A stretch of DNA of 64,000 bases from Poindextera sp041691315 (GTDB lineage: Bacteria > Pseudomonadota > Alphaproteobacteria > Caulobacterales > Caulobacteraceae). The number at the start of each line of letters is the position of its first letter. Position 1 is the first letter of the stretch. The translations under genes were made by a program, and so were the position numbers. Of this stretch, positions 34,293 through 44,050 are shown piece by piece. Location of the stretch: contig JBEPUW010000005.1 in NCBI GenBank assembly GCA_041691315.1, positions 62,001 to 126,000 on the forward strand, given 5' to 3'. Below the pieces are notes generated by a model, which had not been told where the DNA came from, did no database searches, and saw nothing but the letters and a program-made list of their open reading frames with translations.

Positions 34293-34700
34293 ATGGCTGA
34301 ATTTCGCAAGGTGACCGACGACTTCTCCGTCGCGCCGCAGATCGATCTGGCGGACCTGACCCGCGCCGCCGAATTGGGCTTCAAGCTGGTCATCAACAAC
34401 CGCCCTGACGGCGAGGTCCCGGACCAGCCGACGAGCGCGCAGGTCGAGGCCGCGGCCAGGGCGGCAGGCCTGGACTATGCCTTCATCCCCGTCCGCGGCG
34501 GCCCGACGCCGGAACAGGTCGAACAGGAAAACGCCGTCATCGCCGAAGCCCCCGGCCCCATCCTGGCCTTCTGCCGCTCGGGCACGCGCTCGATCGTCAC
34601 CTGGTCGCTCGGCCAGGCGAAGATCGGCAAGATCCCCCGCCAAGAACTCGTCGACCTCGGCGCCGACGCCGGCTACGACCTGTCGGGGGTGTTGGGGTAG
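34293..34700 (+). CDS. TIGR01244/DUF442 phosphatase-like protein (Blh domain)
   Basis: 135 aa, the full length of this stand-alone domain. It opens FRKVTDDFSVAPQIDLADL and has VINNRPDGE and a CX5R phosphatase-type loop in FCRSGTRS (Cys 94, Arg 100). The fold is that of dual-specificity phosphatases; in other bacteria the domain is fused to an MBL hydrolase and linked to sulfide handling. Interestingly, an MBL-fold hydrolase gene follows about 390 bases downstream. The exact substrate is unknown. Confidence 0.85.
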   Translation: MAEFRKVTDDFSVAPQIDLADLTRAAELGFKLVINNRPDGEVPDQPTSAQVEAAARAAGLDYAFIPVRGGPTPEQVEQENAVIAEAPGPILAFCRSGTRSIVTWSLGQAKIGKIPRQELVDLGADAGYDLSGVLG

Positions 34701-34712
34701 GCCATCCCCCAA

Positions 34713-34868
34713 TCCGTCATGGCCCGGCTTGTCCGGGCCACCCATGGTCGCCGACCGATGGGGTCGATCACGGGCGGGTTGATCGGCTCGGGATCACTGT
34801 CGAGTGCTGGCGATTATGGGTCCCCCGCATTCCGCCGCTTCGCGGCTCCATCGGGGGATGACGGAGTT
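34713..34868. repeat. REPIN-like pair of inverted palindromes, type A
   Basis: The left arm begins TCCGTCAT, then the hairpin TGGCCCGG, cttgt, CCGGGCCA (34720-34740), then CCCATGGTCGCC. The right arm on the opposite strand begins TCCGTCATCCCCCGATGG, has a hairpin AGCCGCGAAGCGGC and then CCCATAATCGCC. So both arms share ends (TCCGTCAT and CCCATnnTCGCC) in inverted orientation around about 60 bases. This is the architecture of REP doublets. The arms differ inside the hairpin. Confidence 0.6.
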
Positions 34869-34875
34869 TTATTAG

Positions 34876-35010
34876 CTACCGGCTGATCGCGAACATGCCG
34901 GCCGACGGCGGGCGCTGACCGCTCACGACCGCCACCGCCAGTTGCGCCGCCATGAGGCAAAGCATCGCCGCCGCCACGCGCTGCAGCCGTTTTGAGACAA
35001 AGTTCGCCAT
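34876..35010 (-). CDS. Very small hypothetical protein with a hydrophobic helix
   Basis: 44 aa frame: basic start MANFVSKRLQRVAAAM, a hydrophobic run LCLMAAQLAVAVV and a short tail ending FAISR. It could be a small membrane or secreted protein. It fills the otherwise non-coding gap between the DUF442 gene's repeats and the MBL hydrolase. There is no clear ribosome binding site, so the call is tentative. Confidence 0.4.
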   Translation of the reverse strand: MANFVSKRLQRVAAAMLCLMAAQLAVAVVSGQRPPSAGMFAISR

Positions 35011-35092
35011 GTTCTAGCGGCCCGCGTGCTTCTAAAAGCCATTCGGGCGCGGCTGCCGCAAAAGCCGCGCCGCCAATTTCGGGAGAGGCCGC

Positions 35093-35983
35093 ATGATCCC
35101 CTATGTCCGCGACATCAAGTTCGAATACGGGGTGGTCGATCAGGTCTCGCCGCTGATCCGCCGGGTGGTGGCGAACAATCCGAGCCCCTTCACCTATCTC
35201 GGCACCGGCACCTATATCGTGGGCAAGGGCGAGGTCGCGGTGATCGATCCTGGCCCCGACCTGCCCGAACACCTGCAGGCGATCCTGGACGCCATCGACG
35301 GCGAGACCGTCAGCCACATCCTGGTCACCCATCACCACTCCGACCACTCGCCGCTGGCCCGGGCGCTGAAGGAGAAGACCGGCGCGACCATCTATGGCTG
35401 CGCGGTCAAGGCGCCAGTGGTCGACGACGCGGTGAAGCTGGAGGCCGGCTACGACCAGTTCACGCCCGACGTCTCGGTCTGCGGCGGCGGCGCGAGCTTT
35501 TCCGGACCGGGGTGGACGCTGGAGGCGATCGCCACGCCCGGCCACACTTCCAACCACATCTGCTATGCGTTGAAGGAGGAGAACGCGCTCTTCTCCGGCG
35601 ATCACATCATGGGCTGGTCGACCACGGTGGTGACGCCGCCGGATGGCAATATGGGCGCCTATCTGGCCAGCCTCGATCTGGTCAAGGCGCGTAACTTTAC
35701 GACCCTGTGGCCGACCCACGGGCCGCCGATCACCGACGTCGCCCCCTTCATTGCCGCGTACACGGCCCACCGCCTGGATCGCGAACGCCAGATCCTGGCG
35801 CAGCTGGCGGCCGGCGAGACCAAGATCCGCGAAATGGTCCCGAAAATGTATGTCGGCGTCGATGCGAGGCTCTATCCGGCGGCGTCCCATTCGGTGCTGG
35901 CGCACGTGATCGAGCTGGTGAAGTCGGGCCGGGTGAAGACCGTCGGCGCCCCAGGGATCGAGAGCGAGTATCGGCTGGCCTGA
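35093..35983 (+). CDS. MBL-fold metallo-hydrolase (LACTB2-like)
   Basis: 296 aa. Zinc-binding motif THHHSDHSP near residue 80, then IATPGHTSNHICYAL (His), ENALFSGDHIMGWSTTVV (Asp) and LWPTHGPPI (His), followed by a C-terminal winged-helix-like tail (ILAQLAAGETKIREMVPKMYVGVD...HVIELVKSGRV). This matches the LACTB2/RNase-like or thioesterase-like glyoxalase II relatives. The ATG has a GGGAGAGG site. The substrate is unknown. Confidence 0.86.
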   Translation: MIPYVRDIKFEYGVVDQVSPLIRRVVANNPSPFTYLGTGTYIVGKGEVAVIDPGPDLPEHLQAILDAIDGETVSHILVTHHHSDHSPLARALKEKTGATIYGCAVKAPVVDDAVKLEAGYDQFTPDVSVCGGGASFSGPGWTLEAIATPGHTSNHICYALKEENALFSGDHIMGWSTTVVTPPDGNMGAYLASLDLVKARNFTTLWPTHGPPITDVAPFIAAYTAHRLDRERQILAQLAAGETKIREMVPKMYVGVDARLYPAASHSVLAHVIELVKSGRVKTVGAPGIESEYRLA

Positions 35984-36093
35984 AGAGGGACGATGCGGTT
36001 ACACTAGCGCTTGTTGTTGGAAAGGGCGAAGGTGGCGCCCTTCGCACGTCTCGCGCCTCGGCGGGGACGCAAATCCAAGGGGAACCACCATCC

Positions 36094-36381
36094 ATGACTT
36101 CGCAAACGCTTCGTAAGATTCTGATCGCCGGCGCCGCGGTTGCCGCGCTTTCGGTCGCCGCCTGCGGCAAGAGCCCGCAGCAGAACGCCGCCGACGCCGC
36201 CAACACGGCCAATGCACAGGCCGCCAGCGCCATGGCCGCCGCCAACAGCGCCGCCGCCGCCGCCAACGCCAATGCCGCCAGCGCCATGGCTCAAGCCAAC
36301 AGCGCCGCTGCGGCCGCCGGCGCCGCCGCCAACGCCAGCGCCGCCGCCGCCATGAGCGCGGCCGCCCCGTCGAACAAGTAG
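36094..36381 (+). CDS. Ala/Asn-rich small lipoprotein
   Basis: 95 aa. The signal sequence ends in lipobox SVAAC with Cys 24. The mature part is almost entirely Ala, Asn, Ser, Gln and Met in heptad-like units (NAQAASAMAAANSA, NANAASAMAQANSA) and should form a long alpha-helix or coiled coil, like Lpp-type outer-membrane lipoproteins. The ATG follows AAGGGGAA. The low-complexity composition makes a family call unreliable. Confidence 0.7.
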   Translation: MTSQTLRKILIAGAAVAALSVAACGKSPQQNAADAANTANAQAASAMAAANSAAAAANANAASAMAQANSAAAAAGAAANASAAAAMSAAAPSNK

Positions 36382-36452
36382 CCTACGCCTAGAGGCCCCG
36401 CTCGGCGCCACGCGTCGGGCGGGCGCCACCTATCGAGCGAGTTCCCAAAAAT

Positions 36453-36658
36453 CCGCTCATCCCCGCGAAGGGCGGGGATCCAGGTGTTTTTGCGAGCTTT
36501 GGGATTTTCGCGCGTTTGAAGGTGAACCGGGAAGGTCGCTAAGGGCTCAAAGCCCGAAACCGCGAGCCGCGTAAGCCGCGGACAACCTTCAACTCTTGGC
36601 GTCCTTTGCGACCTTGGCGGCAAAAAACCTGGGTCCCCGCTTTCGCGGGGATCAGCGG
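36453..36658. repeat. REPIN-like element with ~38-bp inverted ends, type B
   Basis: The left arm (36453 to about 36495) reads CCGCTCATCCCCGCGAAGGG then CGGGGATCCAGGTGTTTTTGC. The reverse complement of the right arm (about 36617-36658) reads CCGCTGATCCCCGCGAAAGC then GGGGACCCAGGTTTTTTGC. Each arm is itself a TCCCCGC/GCGGGGA hairpin. The 120-base centre has further short palindromes (GGGCTCAAAGCCC, CCGCG repeats). It fills the gap between two convergent genes and could serve as a terminator for both. Confidence 0.7.
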
Positions 36659-36663
36659 GTCAT

Positions 36664-38310
<1,647 letters not shown>

Positions 38311-38378
38311 GGGTGTTTCCTCGTTCGGGCCGCAGGCGCCGCGGCGCCGCTCGTTGCCCATTTATCGCTCAAACCCGC

Positions 38379-39035
38379 TCAGGGATAAAGCCGCGCCACC
38401 GCCCACGCGGCGTCGGGCGCCGCGCGCGCATAGGCCAGGCGTTCGTGCAGCCGGAACGGCCTGTCGCGCCAGAACTCGATGGACTGTGGCAGGACGCGGT
38501 AGCCCGACCAATGCGGCGGGCGCGGCAGCTTGCCGATGCCGAACTTCAGCCCGTACTCGGCGACCCGCCGCTCAAGGGCCAGCCGGTCGGGCAGTTCGCG
38601 CGACTGGTCCGACGCCCAGGCGCCGATCTGGCTGCCGCGCGGGCGACTGGCGAAATAGGCGTCGGCCTCTTCAGCGGTCACCGCCTCGACCGGCCCGCGC
38701 ACCCGCACCTGGCGGCGCAGCGACTTCCAGTGGAACAGCAAGGCGGCCTTCGGATTGGCCGCAAGCTCGGTCCCCTTGGCGCTCATGGTGTTGGTGTAGA
38801 AGGCGAAACCGCGCGCATCGACGCCCTTGAGCAGCACCATGCGCACGTCGGGCAGGCCGCCCGCATCGACCGTGGACAGGGCCATGGCGTTGGGATCGTT
38901 CGGCTCGGTCTTCTTGGCGTCCGCCATCCAGTCGTCGAACAGCGCCAACGGGTCGGCGCCATCCGGCAGGGGCGGTTCTTTCGCGGCGGCGGCGAAGAAG
39001 GCGTCGTCGCTCGGTGCAGGGGTCTTGGTCGCCAT
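38379..39035 (-). CDS. pdxH: Pyridoxamine/pyridoxine 5'-phosphate oxidase
   Basis: 218 aa FMN enzyme that makes pyridoxal 5'-phosphate. Conserved segments: NAMALSTVDAGGLPDVRMVLLKGVD, FYTNTMSAKGTELAANPKAALLFHWKSLRRQVRVRG, SRPRGSQIGAWASDQS and the C-terminal signature PHWSGYRVLPQSIEFWRDRPFRLHER with a final LARLYP-like end. The ATG at 39035 fits the family N-terminus; a longer start at 39074 is less likely. It is convergent to nothing and lies 54 bases after the TPR gene in the opposite reading order. Confidence 0.93.
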   Translation of the reverse strand: MATKTPAPSDDAFFAAAAKEPPLPDGADPLALFDDWMADAKKTEPNDPNAMALSTVDAGGLPDVRMVLLKGVDARGFAFYTNTMSAKGTELAANPKAALLFHWKSLRRQVRVRGPVEAVTAEEADAYFASRPRGSQIGAWASDQSRELPDRLALERRVAEYGLKFGIGKLPRPPHWSGYRVLPQSIEFWRDRPFRLHERLAYARAAPDAAWAVARLYP

Positions 39036-39088
39036 GGTCCCGATATAGCGCGGTGCGGCGCCAAGCGCAGCCAATTCGCCGAAACGGC

Positions 39089-40141
39089 CTACTGGACGCC
39101 CAGCGCCTTCAGGGCAGTAACGATCTGCGCCAAAAGGTCGGCATCGGATCCGGCATTGGCCTTGGCTTTTTGCAGATAGACGATCGCGCCCGCTGGACTG
39201 TGCGCGTTGGCCGTGGCGATGCCGGCGACGTAGTTGGCCCGCGCGTCATTCGCATCGATCGCCAGCGCCTTCTGCGCCTCGGCGGTCACGCGGACCCAAT
39301 CGACGGATTGTCCCGCGGCGAGAATATTGGCCGCCTGCACATAAAGAGCCACGGCGCGGGACGGCGCGTCCTGCGCCGCGGCTTCGAGGCGGGCGACCGC
39401 GCCTTCCTTGTCGCCAGCCCGCATCGCGGCCAGCGCCTGCTGATTATAGTAGCCGGCGAGCGCGTCATCGACGCGGGTGTTCGACGGATCGCGCTGCTTG
39501 AGCGCGCGGGCGAGAGCCAGGCCGCGCTCGGCCCGGCCGCCGAAGATCAGCGCGGTCGATAGACTGGCGTCGATGGCATTGAGGGTCGCATCGTCCGCGT
39601 GGCCGGCGCTCGCCAGAGCCTTGGCCTTTTCCAGGTCGGCGGTCGCGGCCGAATAGTTTTGTGCGTCGGCATAGGCGGTTCCGCGGATGAACAGGGTGTT
39701 GACGTTCTCCTGCAGAGCCAGAGCCTTGGTCGAGAGCGCGATGGCTCTGTCGTTGTCTTTCGCCTTCAGCGCATCGACCGCCGCATCTGAATAGGCTTTC
39801 GACGCGACCACCTTCAGGACGTCGGGAATGGCGCCGGCGGCGTCGAAGGCCGCAACGGCGTCCGCCGCGTCGTTCAGATATGCGTCCGCGACCCCCAGCA
39901 AGGCCTGGCCGTCCTTGTCGGCCGGGTGATCGCCAAGATATGTGGTCAACTGCCGCTTGGCGTCCTGATAGCGTTCGGCGCGGATCAGCTGGTTCGCCGC
40001 GATGACCTCGGCGACCTGACTGCCTGTATCGTTGTAGACGACCGCCGGAGTTTCGGAGGATTGGGCCACGCCGCGACCGCCAATGAGCAACAAAGCCGCT
40101 GCGAACAGGCCCGCTCCGACAGCACCGCGACGCTTGTTCAT
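39089..40141 (-). CDS. Exported TPR-repeat protein
   Basis: 350 aa. A signal peptide (about 1-27, ending GVAQ) precedes a chain of helical tetratricopeptide-like repeats: AEVIAANQLIRAERYQDAKRQL, DKDGQALLGVADAYLND, NDRAIALSTKALALQENVNTLFIRGTAYADAQNY, RAERGLALARALKQRDPSNTRVDDALAGYYNQQAL. It is probably periplasmic and acts as a scaffold. ATG 40141 follows GGGAGGTGGGGC. The specific partner is unknown. Confidence 0.78.
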   Translation of the reverse strand: MNKRRGAVGAGLFAAALLLIGGRGVAQSSETPAVVYNDTGSQVAEVIAANQLIRAERYQDAKRQLTTYLGDHPADKDGQALLGVADAYLNDAADAVAAFDAAGAIPDVLKVVASKAYSDAAVDALKAKDNDRAIALSTKALALQENVNTLFIRGTAYADAQNYSAATADLEKAKALASAGHADDATLNAIDASLSTALIFGGRAERGLALARALKQRDPSNTRVDDALAGYYNQQALAAMRAGDKEGAVARLEAAAQDAPSRAVALYVQAANILAAGQSVDWVRVTAEAQKALAIDANDARANYVAGIATANAHSPAGAIVYLQKAKANAGSDADLLAQIVTALKALGVQ

Positions 40142-40223
40142 GCCCCACCTCCCATGGCTCTCCTCGAACAAGCTACACCGGAACGCCGATGGCGTGGATG
40201 TCTTGCTTCCGACGCGGCCCTGG

Positions 40224-40664
40224 TCAACGCAAGGCGGCGCCCAACAATCTGGGATCGAATTGGAACGCCTCGTTCGCAACAACGCGAACACCGGCCATGG
40301 CGGGATGGCGGACGTTGATGATCGCGTTGCGTTCCTGGGGAACGACCAGGCTTGGAACCCAGAGGGCCAGAGCCGCTTGGCGGGCGAGGAAGTCGTCGCC
40401 CGCCGCCTCGGAGTCGATCGGTGTCGCTTCAAGGTGCTCGATCGGCGCATCGCCGGGGATTTCGATCGCGAGCAAGCGATAGTCGTCCGGCATCAATTCC
40501 GGCGGAAGGTCCAGATGTACGAGCACCTCCAGCACGGCGAGGCTGGGACTTGCGGCTGTGTAGATCGCCGGCCGCCCCGCGGAATTCCAGCGGCCGCCGA
40601 AAAGCCGCGCACCCTCGCCATCAAGCGCGACGAACGCGGACTTGACCAGCCGATGGACAATCAC
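40224..40664 (-). CDS. RES-domain toxin (NAD+-degrading family)
   Basis: 146 aa, the usual size of stand-alone RES toxins. It shows the RES core GARLFGGRWNSAGRPAIYTAASPSLAVLEVLVH, with the conserved Arg (GGRWN), Tyr (IYTA) and Glu (VLEVL) used in the ADP-ribosyltransferase-like active site, and the end NAIINVRHPAM...EAFQFDPRL. Characterised relatives deplete NAD+. The start overlaps the antitoxin gene by 4 bases, the classic xre-res order. Confidence 0.9.
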   Translation of the reverse strand: MIVHRLVKSAFVALDGEGARLFGGRWNSAGRPAIYTAASPSLAVLEVLVHLDLPPELMPDDYRLLAIEIPGDAPIEHLEATPIDSEAAGDDFLARQAALALWVPSLVVPQERNAIINVRHPAMAGVRVVANEAFQFDPRLLGAALR

Positions 40665-41092
40665 GCCGCGATGCCGTGACCGATCCGTCCAAGCAGGGTT
40701 TCGACGCTTCGCGCGCCGAGGTCGGTGTCAGCCAAGGAAAGTGGGGTCAGGCCATCGAGAGCGCGATTCTCACGGTTGAGCCACGCCATCGCCTTTTTCG
40801 CGTCGCCAAACGTGTCTTCAGCCGCGGCTACGATGCGCACCAATCGCACCAGTCGATCTGACTCGCCAGGATCTAGCGGTTGAGCCGCGTCTTGCCGCCG
40901 TTTGAAGGTGCGCCTTGGCATGACGTGCCACTCGATCGCATTGAACGTCAGGTGCGAGACAAGCAGAAAATGGTCCACGGCGCCGGTCGGCACGCCCCGT
41001 TTAACCAGTCGCACAAGGTCGAATTCCGAATGAATCGGGCCTGTCAGCGCCTCGCCGCCGAGCAAGGCTTGAATCTTTGCGATGGCGGTCAT
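40661..41092 (-). CDS. Xre/MbcA/ParS-type antitoxin (DUF2384)
   Basis: About 143 aa. The N-terminal part (FDLVRLVKRGVPTGAVDHFLLVSHLTFNAIEWHVMPRRTFKRR) fits the Xre-like DNA-binding domain of this family. The C-terminal DUF2384 toxin-binding domain reads LVRIVAAAEDTFGDAKKAMAWLNRENRALDGLTPLSLADTDLGARSVETLLGRI. It neutralises the RES toxin encoded next and should autorepress the pair. The start may be 41092 (AGAGAG site) or 41107, five residues earlier. Confidence 0.88.
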   Translation of the reverse strand: MTAIAKIQALLGGEALTGPIHSEFDLVRLVKRGVPTGAVDHFLLVSHLTFNAIEWHVMPRRTFKRRQDAAQPLDPGESDRLVRLVRIVAAAEDTFGDAKKAMAWLNRENRALDGLTPLSLADTDLGARSVETLLGRIGHGIAA

Positions 41093-41179
41093 CCAGCTCT
41101 CTTGCAAAATGCCGATCTGTGACGGGCGTTTTGCAAACTAGACCCTGAACGTCGATCGTGCAAGGCGCGCGATGGCGAC

Positions 41180-41974
41180 TTACTTCCCGACAAACACCGG
41201 TTTGCGCTTCTCGAAGAAGGCCTTGCGGGCTTCCTTGGCGTCGTCGCTGGCGAAGGCCATGCGGATGTTGCCGACTTCGTAGCGGAGCTGTTGTTCCATA
41301 TCGACGCTCTCGGTCGACCGGACCATGCCGCGCTTCAGCAGGCGCAGCGTGATCGGCGACCATTCGGTGAGCTGCTGGCAGTAGGCTTCCAGCCGCTCGG
41401 TGAACTGGGCGTCGTCGACCACCTCGCCGGCCATGCCCCATTCCACCGCTTCGGCGCCGGAGGCGGTGCGGTTTTCCATCATGAAGCGCATAGCCCGCTC
41501 ATAGCCCATGGCCTGGGGCAGGGTGATGGTCAGGCCGGCGTCCGGCGAGCCGCCGATGCGGGTATAGCCGGCCATCAGTCGCGCGCTGCGGGCCACCAGT
41601 CTGACGTCCGTGGCCATGGCCAGGCCCAGCCCCGCGCCCACCGCGACGCCGTTAATGCCGCCGACCACCGGCTTGTCGCAGCGCTTGCGGATGGCCAGCA
41701 GGAACTGGCCGACCCAGGAGATGTCGTCCAGCTGCGCCGACTGCGGCGTATAGGGATGGAAGCGTTCGCCGCCGGACAGGTCCAGCCCGGCGCAGAAGCT
41801 GTCGCCGCTGCCGGTGATGGCCACCACCCAGATGTCATCGACCTTGGCGGCGTCTTCGACCGCGGCGACCACGCCCCAGGCCAGCTCGTTGGACAGCGCG
41901 TTCTTCTTGTCCGGCCGGTTGAGCGTGATGGTCCTGACATGGCCCTTATCGGCGACTTTCACGACGTCGGTCAT
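41180..41974 (-). CDS. Enoyl-CoA hydratase/isomerase family protein
   Basis: 264 aa crotonase-fold enzyme. ITLNRPDKKNALSNELA start, oxyanion-hole strands ITGSGDSFCAGLDLSGG and INGVAVGAGLGLAMATDVRL, then ARLMAGYTRIGGSPDAGLTITLPQAMG. The acidic residue usually placed near GSPDAG (Glu in hydratases) is Asp here, as in several isomerase or thioesterase-like members, so the reaction is uncertain. ATG 41974 follows GGGAGGAATG. It is divergent from the GNAT gene. Confidence 0.85.
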   Translation of the reverse strand: MTDVVKVADKGHVRTITLNRPDKKNALSNELAWGVVAAVEDAAKVDDIWVVAITGSGDSFCAGLDLSGGERFHPYTPQSAQLDDISWVGQFLLAIRKRCDKPVVGGINGVAVGAGLGLAMATDVRLVARSARLMAGYTRIGGSPDAGLTITLPQAMGYERAMRFMMENRTASGAEAVEWGMAGEVVDDAQFTERLEAYCQQLTEWSPITLRLLKRGMVRSTESVDMEQQLRYEVGNIRMAFASDDAKEARKAFFEKRKPVFVGK

Positions 41975-42099
41975 TTGTGCATTCCTCCCTGGCGACAGCT
42001 TAGCCGTCATCTTGCACGATCACAGGCCCGGCGTCGAAGCCGGCCGTTTCCGCGCCCAGTATGGCGTCGATCGGCTATGAACAACATCGGAGGGACGCC

Positions 42100-42630
42100 A
42101 TGCCGTCGGACGCGAACGACATCGAGATCAGGCTGGCCAGCAAGGCGGAACGCCCGCTGATCGAGGCCATGTTCCAGTATTACGTCTACGACTTTTCGGA
42201 GATGGGCTCGCCGGACGACGACGACTTCGATCTCGGCGCGGACGGGACCTTTGGGCGCTACGGCCATATGGACGCCTATTGGCGCGAGCCGGCTCGCATC
42301 CCGCTGATCATCCGCAGGCGCGGCAAGCTGGCCGGGTTCGCCCTGCTCAATACCCACTCGCACTCCGGTCGGCCGGTGGACCGCAACTTCGGCGAGTTCT
42401 TCGTCCTGCGGAAATATCGCCGGGGCGGGGTGGCCAGCGCCGCGGTCCGCGAGATCCTCACCGGCTATCCCGGCCGCTGGGAGGCGGCGATCATGCAACG
42501 CAATACCACCGCCCAGGCCTTCTGGCCCCGTGCGGTGGCGGCAACGCCCGGCGTGCGCGACATCACCACCTTGCAGGGCGACGGCGTCGAATGGACCGGC
42601 CCGATCCTGCGGTTCACCATCGACGGCTGA
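42100..42630 (+). CDS. GNAT-family N-acetyltransferase
   Basis: 176 aa. A single GNAT domain: IEIRLASKAERPLIEAMFQYYVYDFSEM start, the acceptor-side strand LAGFALLNTHSH, the acetyl-CoA pyrophosphate loop FFVLRKYRRGGVASAAVREIL and the closing EAAIMQRNTTAQAFWPRAV. Related proteins are annotated as predicted acetyltransferases with a YjgM/PhnO-like split; the substrate is unknown. The ATG at 42100 has a GGAGGG site. It ends 4 bases from the convergent solute-binding protein gene. Confidence 0.83.
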   Translation: MPSDANDIEIRLASKAERPLIEAMFQYYVYDFSEMGSPDDDDFDLGADGTFGRYGHMDAYWREPARIPLIIRRRGKLAGFALLNTHSHSGRPVDRNFGEFFVLRKYRRGGVASAAVREILTGYPGRWEAAIMQRNTTAQAFWPRAVAATPGVRDITTLQGDGVEWTGPILRFTIDG

Positions 42631-42634
42631 CGGC

Positions 42635-43363
42635 TCAGGCCGGCGGCGCGACCATCAGCCGGCCAGCCACACCGTGGCGCTCGATCAGGCGGGCGACCAG
42701 GCCCGACGCCTTTGCCTCCTCGACGAAGCCGCGCAGGAATTCCGCGCCGTCCGTGTTTTCCCGGCGGGTTCCGACCGCCTGCTGCACGGCGGTGAAGCGG
42801 CCGTCGAGGACGCGGGCGCCGGGCAGGCGCTCGATCTCGGCCCGCAGGCCTGGCCGCAGGGCGGCCAGCACGTCGGCCTCCCCATCCGCGAGCAGTTTCG
42901 CGGCGCCGGCGGCGGCGTTCGAGCGCACCAGGACGGCGTGCTGGATATTGCGCTCCAGCCAGAGGTCGTAGGCGCTTCCAGCCAGCACTGCGATGCGCAC
43001 GCCCGGCCGATCGACCTCGGCCATGGTCGCTATCGGCGATCCCGGCGGCGTCAGATAGGTCGCCTCGATCTCCACATAGGCGGGGCTGAAGGCGATCTTG
43101 GCGGCGCGCGCCGGCTCCGCGCCGATCAGGGCGATGTCCCAGACCCCCTCTTCGGCGGCATCGGCCAGGGTGTTCGGCCGCGCGAACGGGACGTACTGGA
43201 CGCCCACGCCCAGCCGTGTGGCGATCTCGCGCGCCAGGTCCGGCGCGACCCCGGTGGGATCGCCCGCAGCATCCTTGCCGGTGACCAGCAGGAAGTTGCC
43301 CATGTTGATGCCCGCACGCAGCACCCCGTTCGGCGTGAGCTCGGCGGCGGCGTCTTGAGACAT
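42635..43363 (-). CDS. Family 3 solute-binding protein without a visible signal peptide
   Basis: 242 aa. The fold markers of amino-acid-type binding proteins are present: GVLRAGINMGNFLLV, GVAPDLAREIATRLGV, DIALIGAEPARAAKIAFSPAYVEIEATYL and GSAYDLWLERNI. It starts MSQDAAAELTPNG directly in the mature domain with no hydrophobic leader, and no permease or ATPase gene is near. It may act in the cytosol, for example as a sensor-like or ligand-sequestering protein. It sits 8 bases after the methyltransferase gene in the same direction and is probably cotranscribed. Confidence 0.75.
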   Translation of the reverse strand: MSQDAAAELTPNGVLRAGINMGNFLLVTGKDAAGDPTGVAPDLAREIATRLGVGVQYVPFARPNTLADAAEEGVWDIALIGAEPARAAKIAFSPAYVEIEATYLTPPGSPIATMAEVDRPGVRIAVLAGSAYDLWLERNIQHAVLVRSNAAAGAAKLLADGEADVLAALRPGLRAEIERLPGARVLDGRFTAVQQAVGTRRENTDGAEFLRGFVEEAKASGLVARLIERHGVAGRLMVAPPA

Positions 43364-43371
43364 GAGGCTTC

Positions 43372-43977
43372 CTATCGGCCCTTGACCGCAAAGCAGAGAA
43401 TCCAGTTCCGTGGAAGGCCGTCATAGCCGCCGCCGGGGGCCTCGGTCATGCTCAGGTCGGACCAGGATCCGGCCGCGGCGTAGGCGGCCTCCAGGCCCTC
43501 CCGGGAGGGGAAGTTATAGTAGCGGCCGAACACGTCGCGGTCGCCGCCATCGCCGCCCTTGAAGCTGGCGAAGAAGAGCCCGCCGGATTTCAGCGCCCGC
43601 CAGATGCGGCCCAGGATGTCGGGCAGCGCCGCTTCTGGCGCGTGCAGCAGGCAGGCATTGGCCCAGACGGCGTCGTAACGTCCGGTCTCGTCGAGCTCTT
43701 CGAACCGCATCAGCCGCACGGCGCGACCCAGACGCCGTTCCGCCTCCGCCGCCAAGCCGGCCGAGCCATCTGTGGGCGTGACGTCGAAGCCGGCGGCGAT
43801 CATGACTTCGGCGTCCTGCCCGCCGCCGCAGCCCAGTTCAAGGATGCCGGCGCCGGGCTTCAGGCGGCCGAGGAAGATTTCGAGATGCGGACTGAGCCCG
43901 GCCGTCCGCCGGCTGGCGTAGACTTTCGCCTCCCGATCGTACCAGGCGAGCGTCTCGCCATCGTGCGCAACCGCCAT
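43372..43977 (-). CDS. Class I SAM-dependent methyltransferase
   Basis: 201 aa. The SAM-binding motif is GILELGCGGGQDAEVMIAAGFDVTPTDGS, followed by FEELDETGRYDAVWANACLLHAP (motif II) and IWRALKSGGLFFASFKGG (motif III). The C-terminal YYNFPSREGLEAAYAAAGSWSDLSM matches tellurite-resistance/TehB-like small methyltransferases. The substrate is not evident. It is followed by the family 3 solute-binding protein gene after 8 bases. Confidence 0.85.
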   Translation of the reverse strand: MAVAHDGETLAWYDREAKVYASRRTAGLSPHLEIFLGRLKPGAGILELGCGGGQDAEVMIAAGFDVTPTDGSAGLAAEAERRLGRAVRLMRFEELDETGRYDAVWANACLLHAPEAALPDILGRIWRALKSGGLFFASFKGGDGGDRDVFGRYYNFPSREGLEAAYAAAGSWSDLSMTEAPGGGYDGLPRNWILCFAVKGR

Positions 43978-44050
43978 CCGCGACCTTTCCGGGCTTGGTC
44001 GAGAAGACTAGCCTGACGATCGCGGCGGCGCATCTCAAGGAGTATGGCCG

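Noticed and set aside
41093..41179. Palindrome upstream of the RES/Xre pair as operator
   Set aside because: Only scattered TTTGCAA-like matches are seen and no clear inverted repeat, so I do not call a site.
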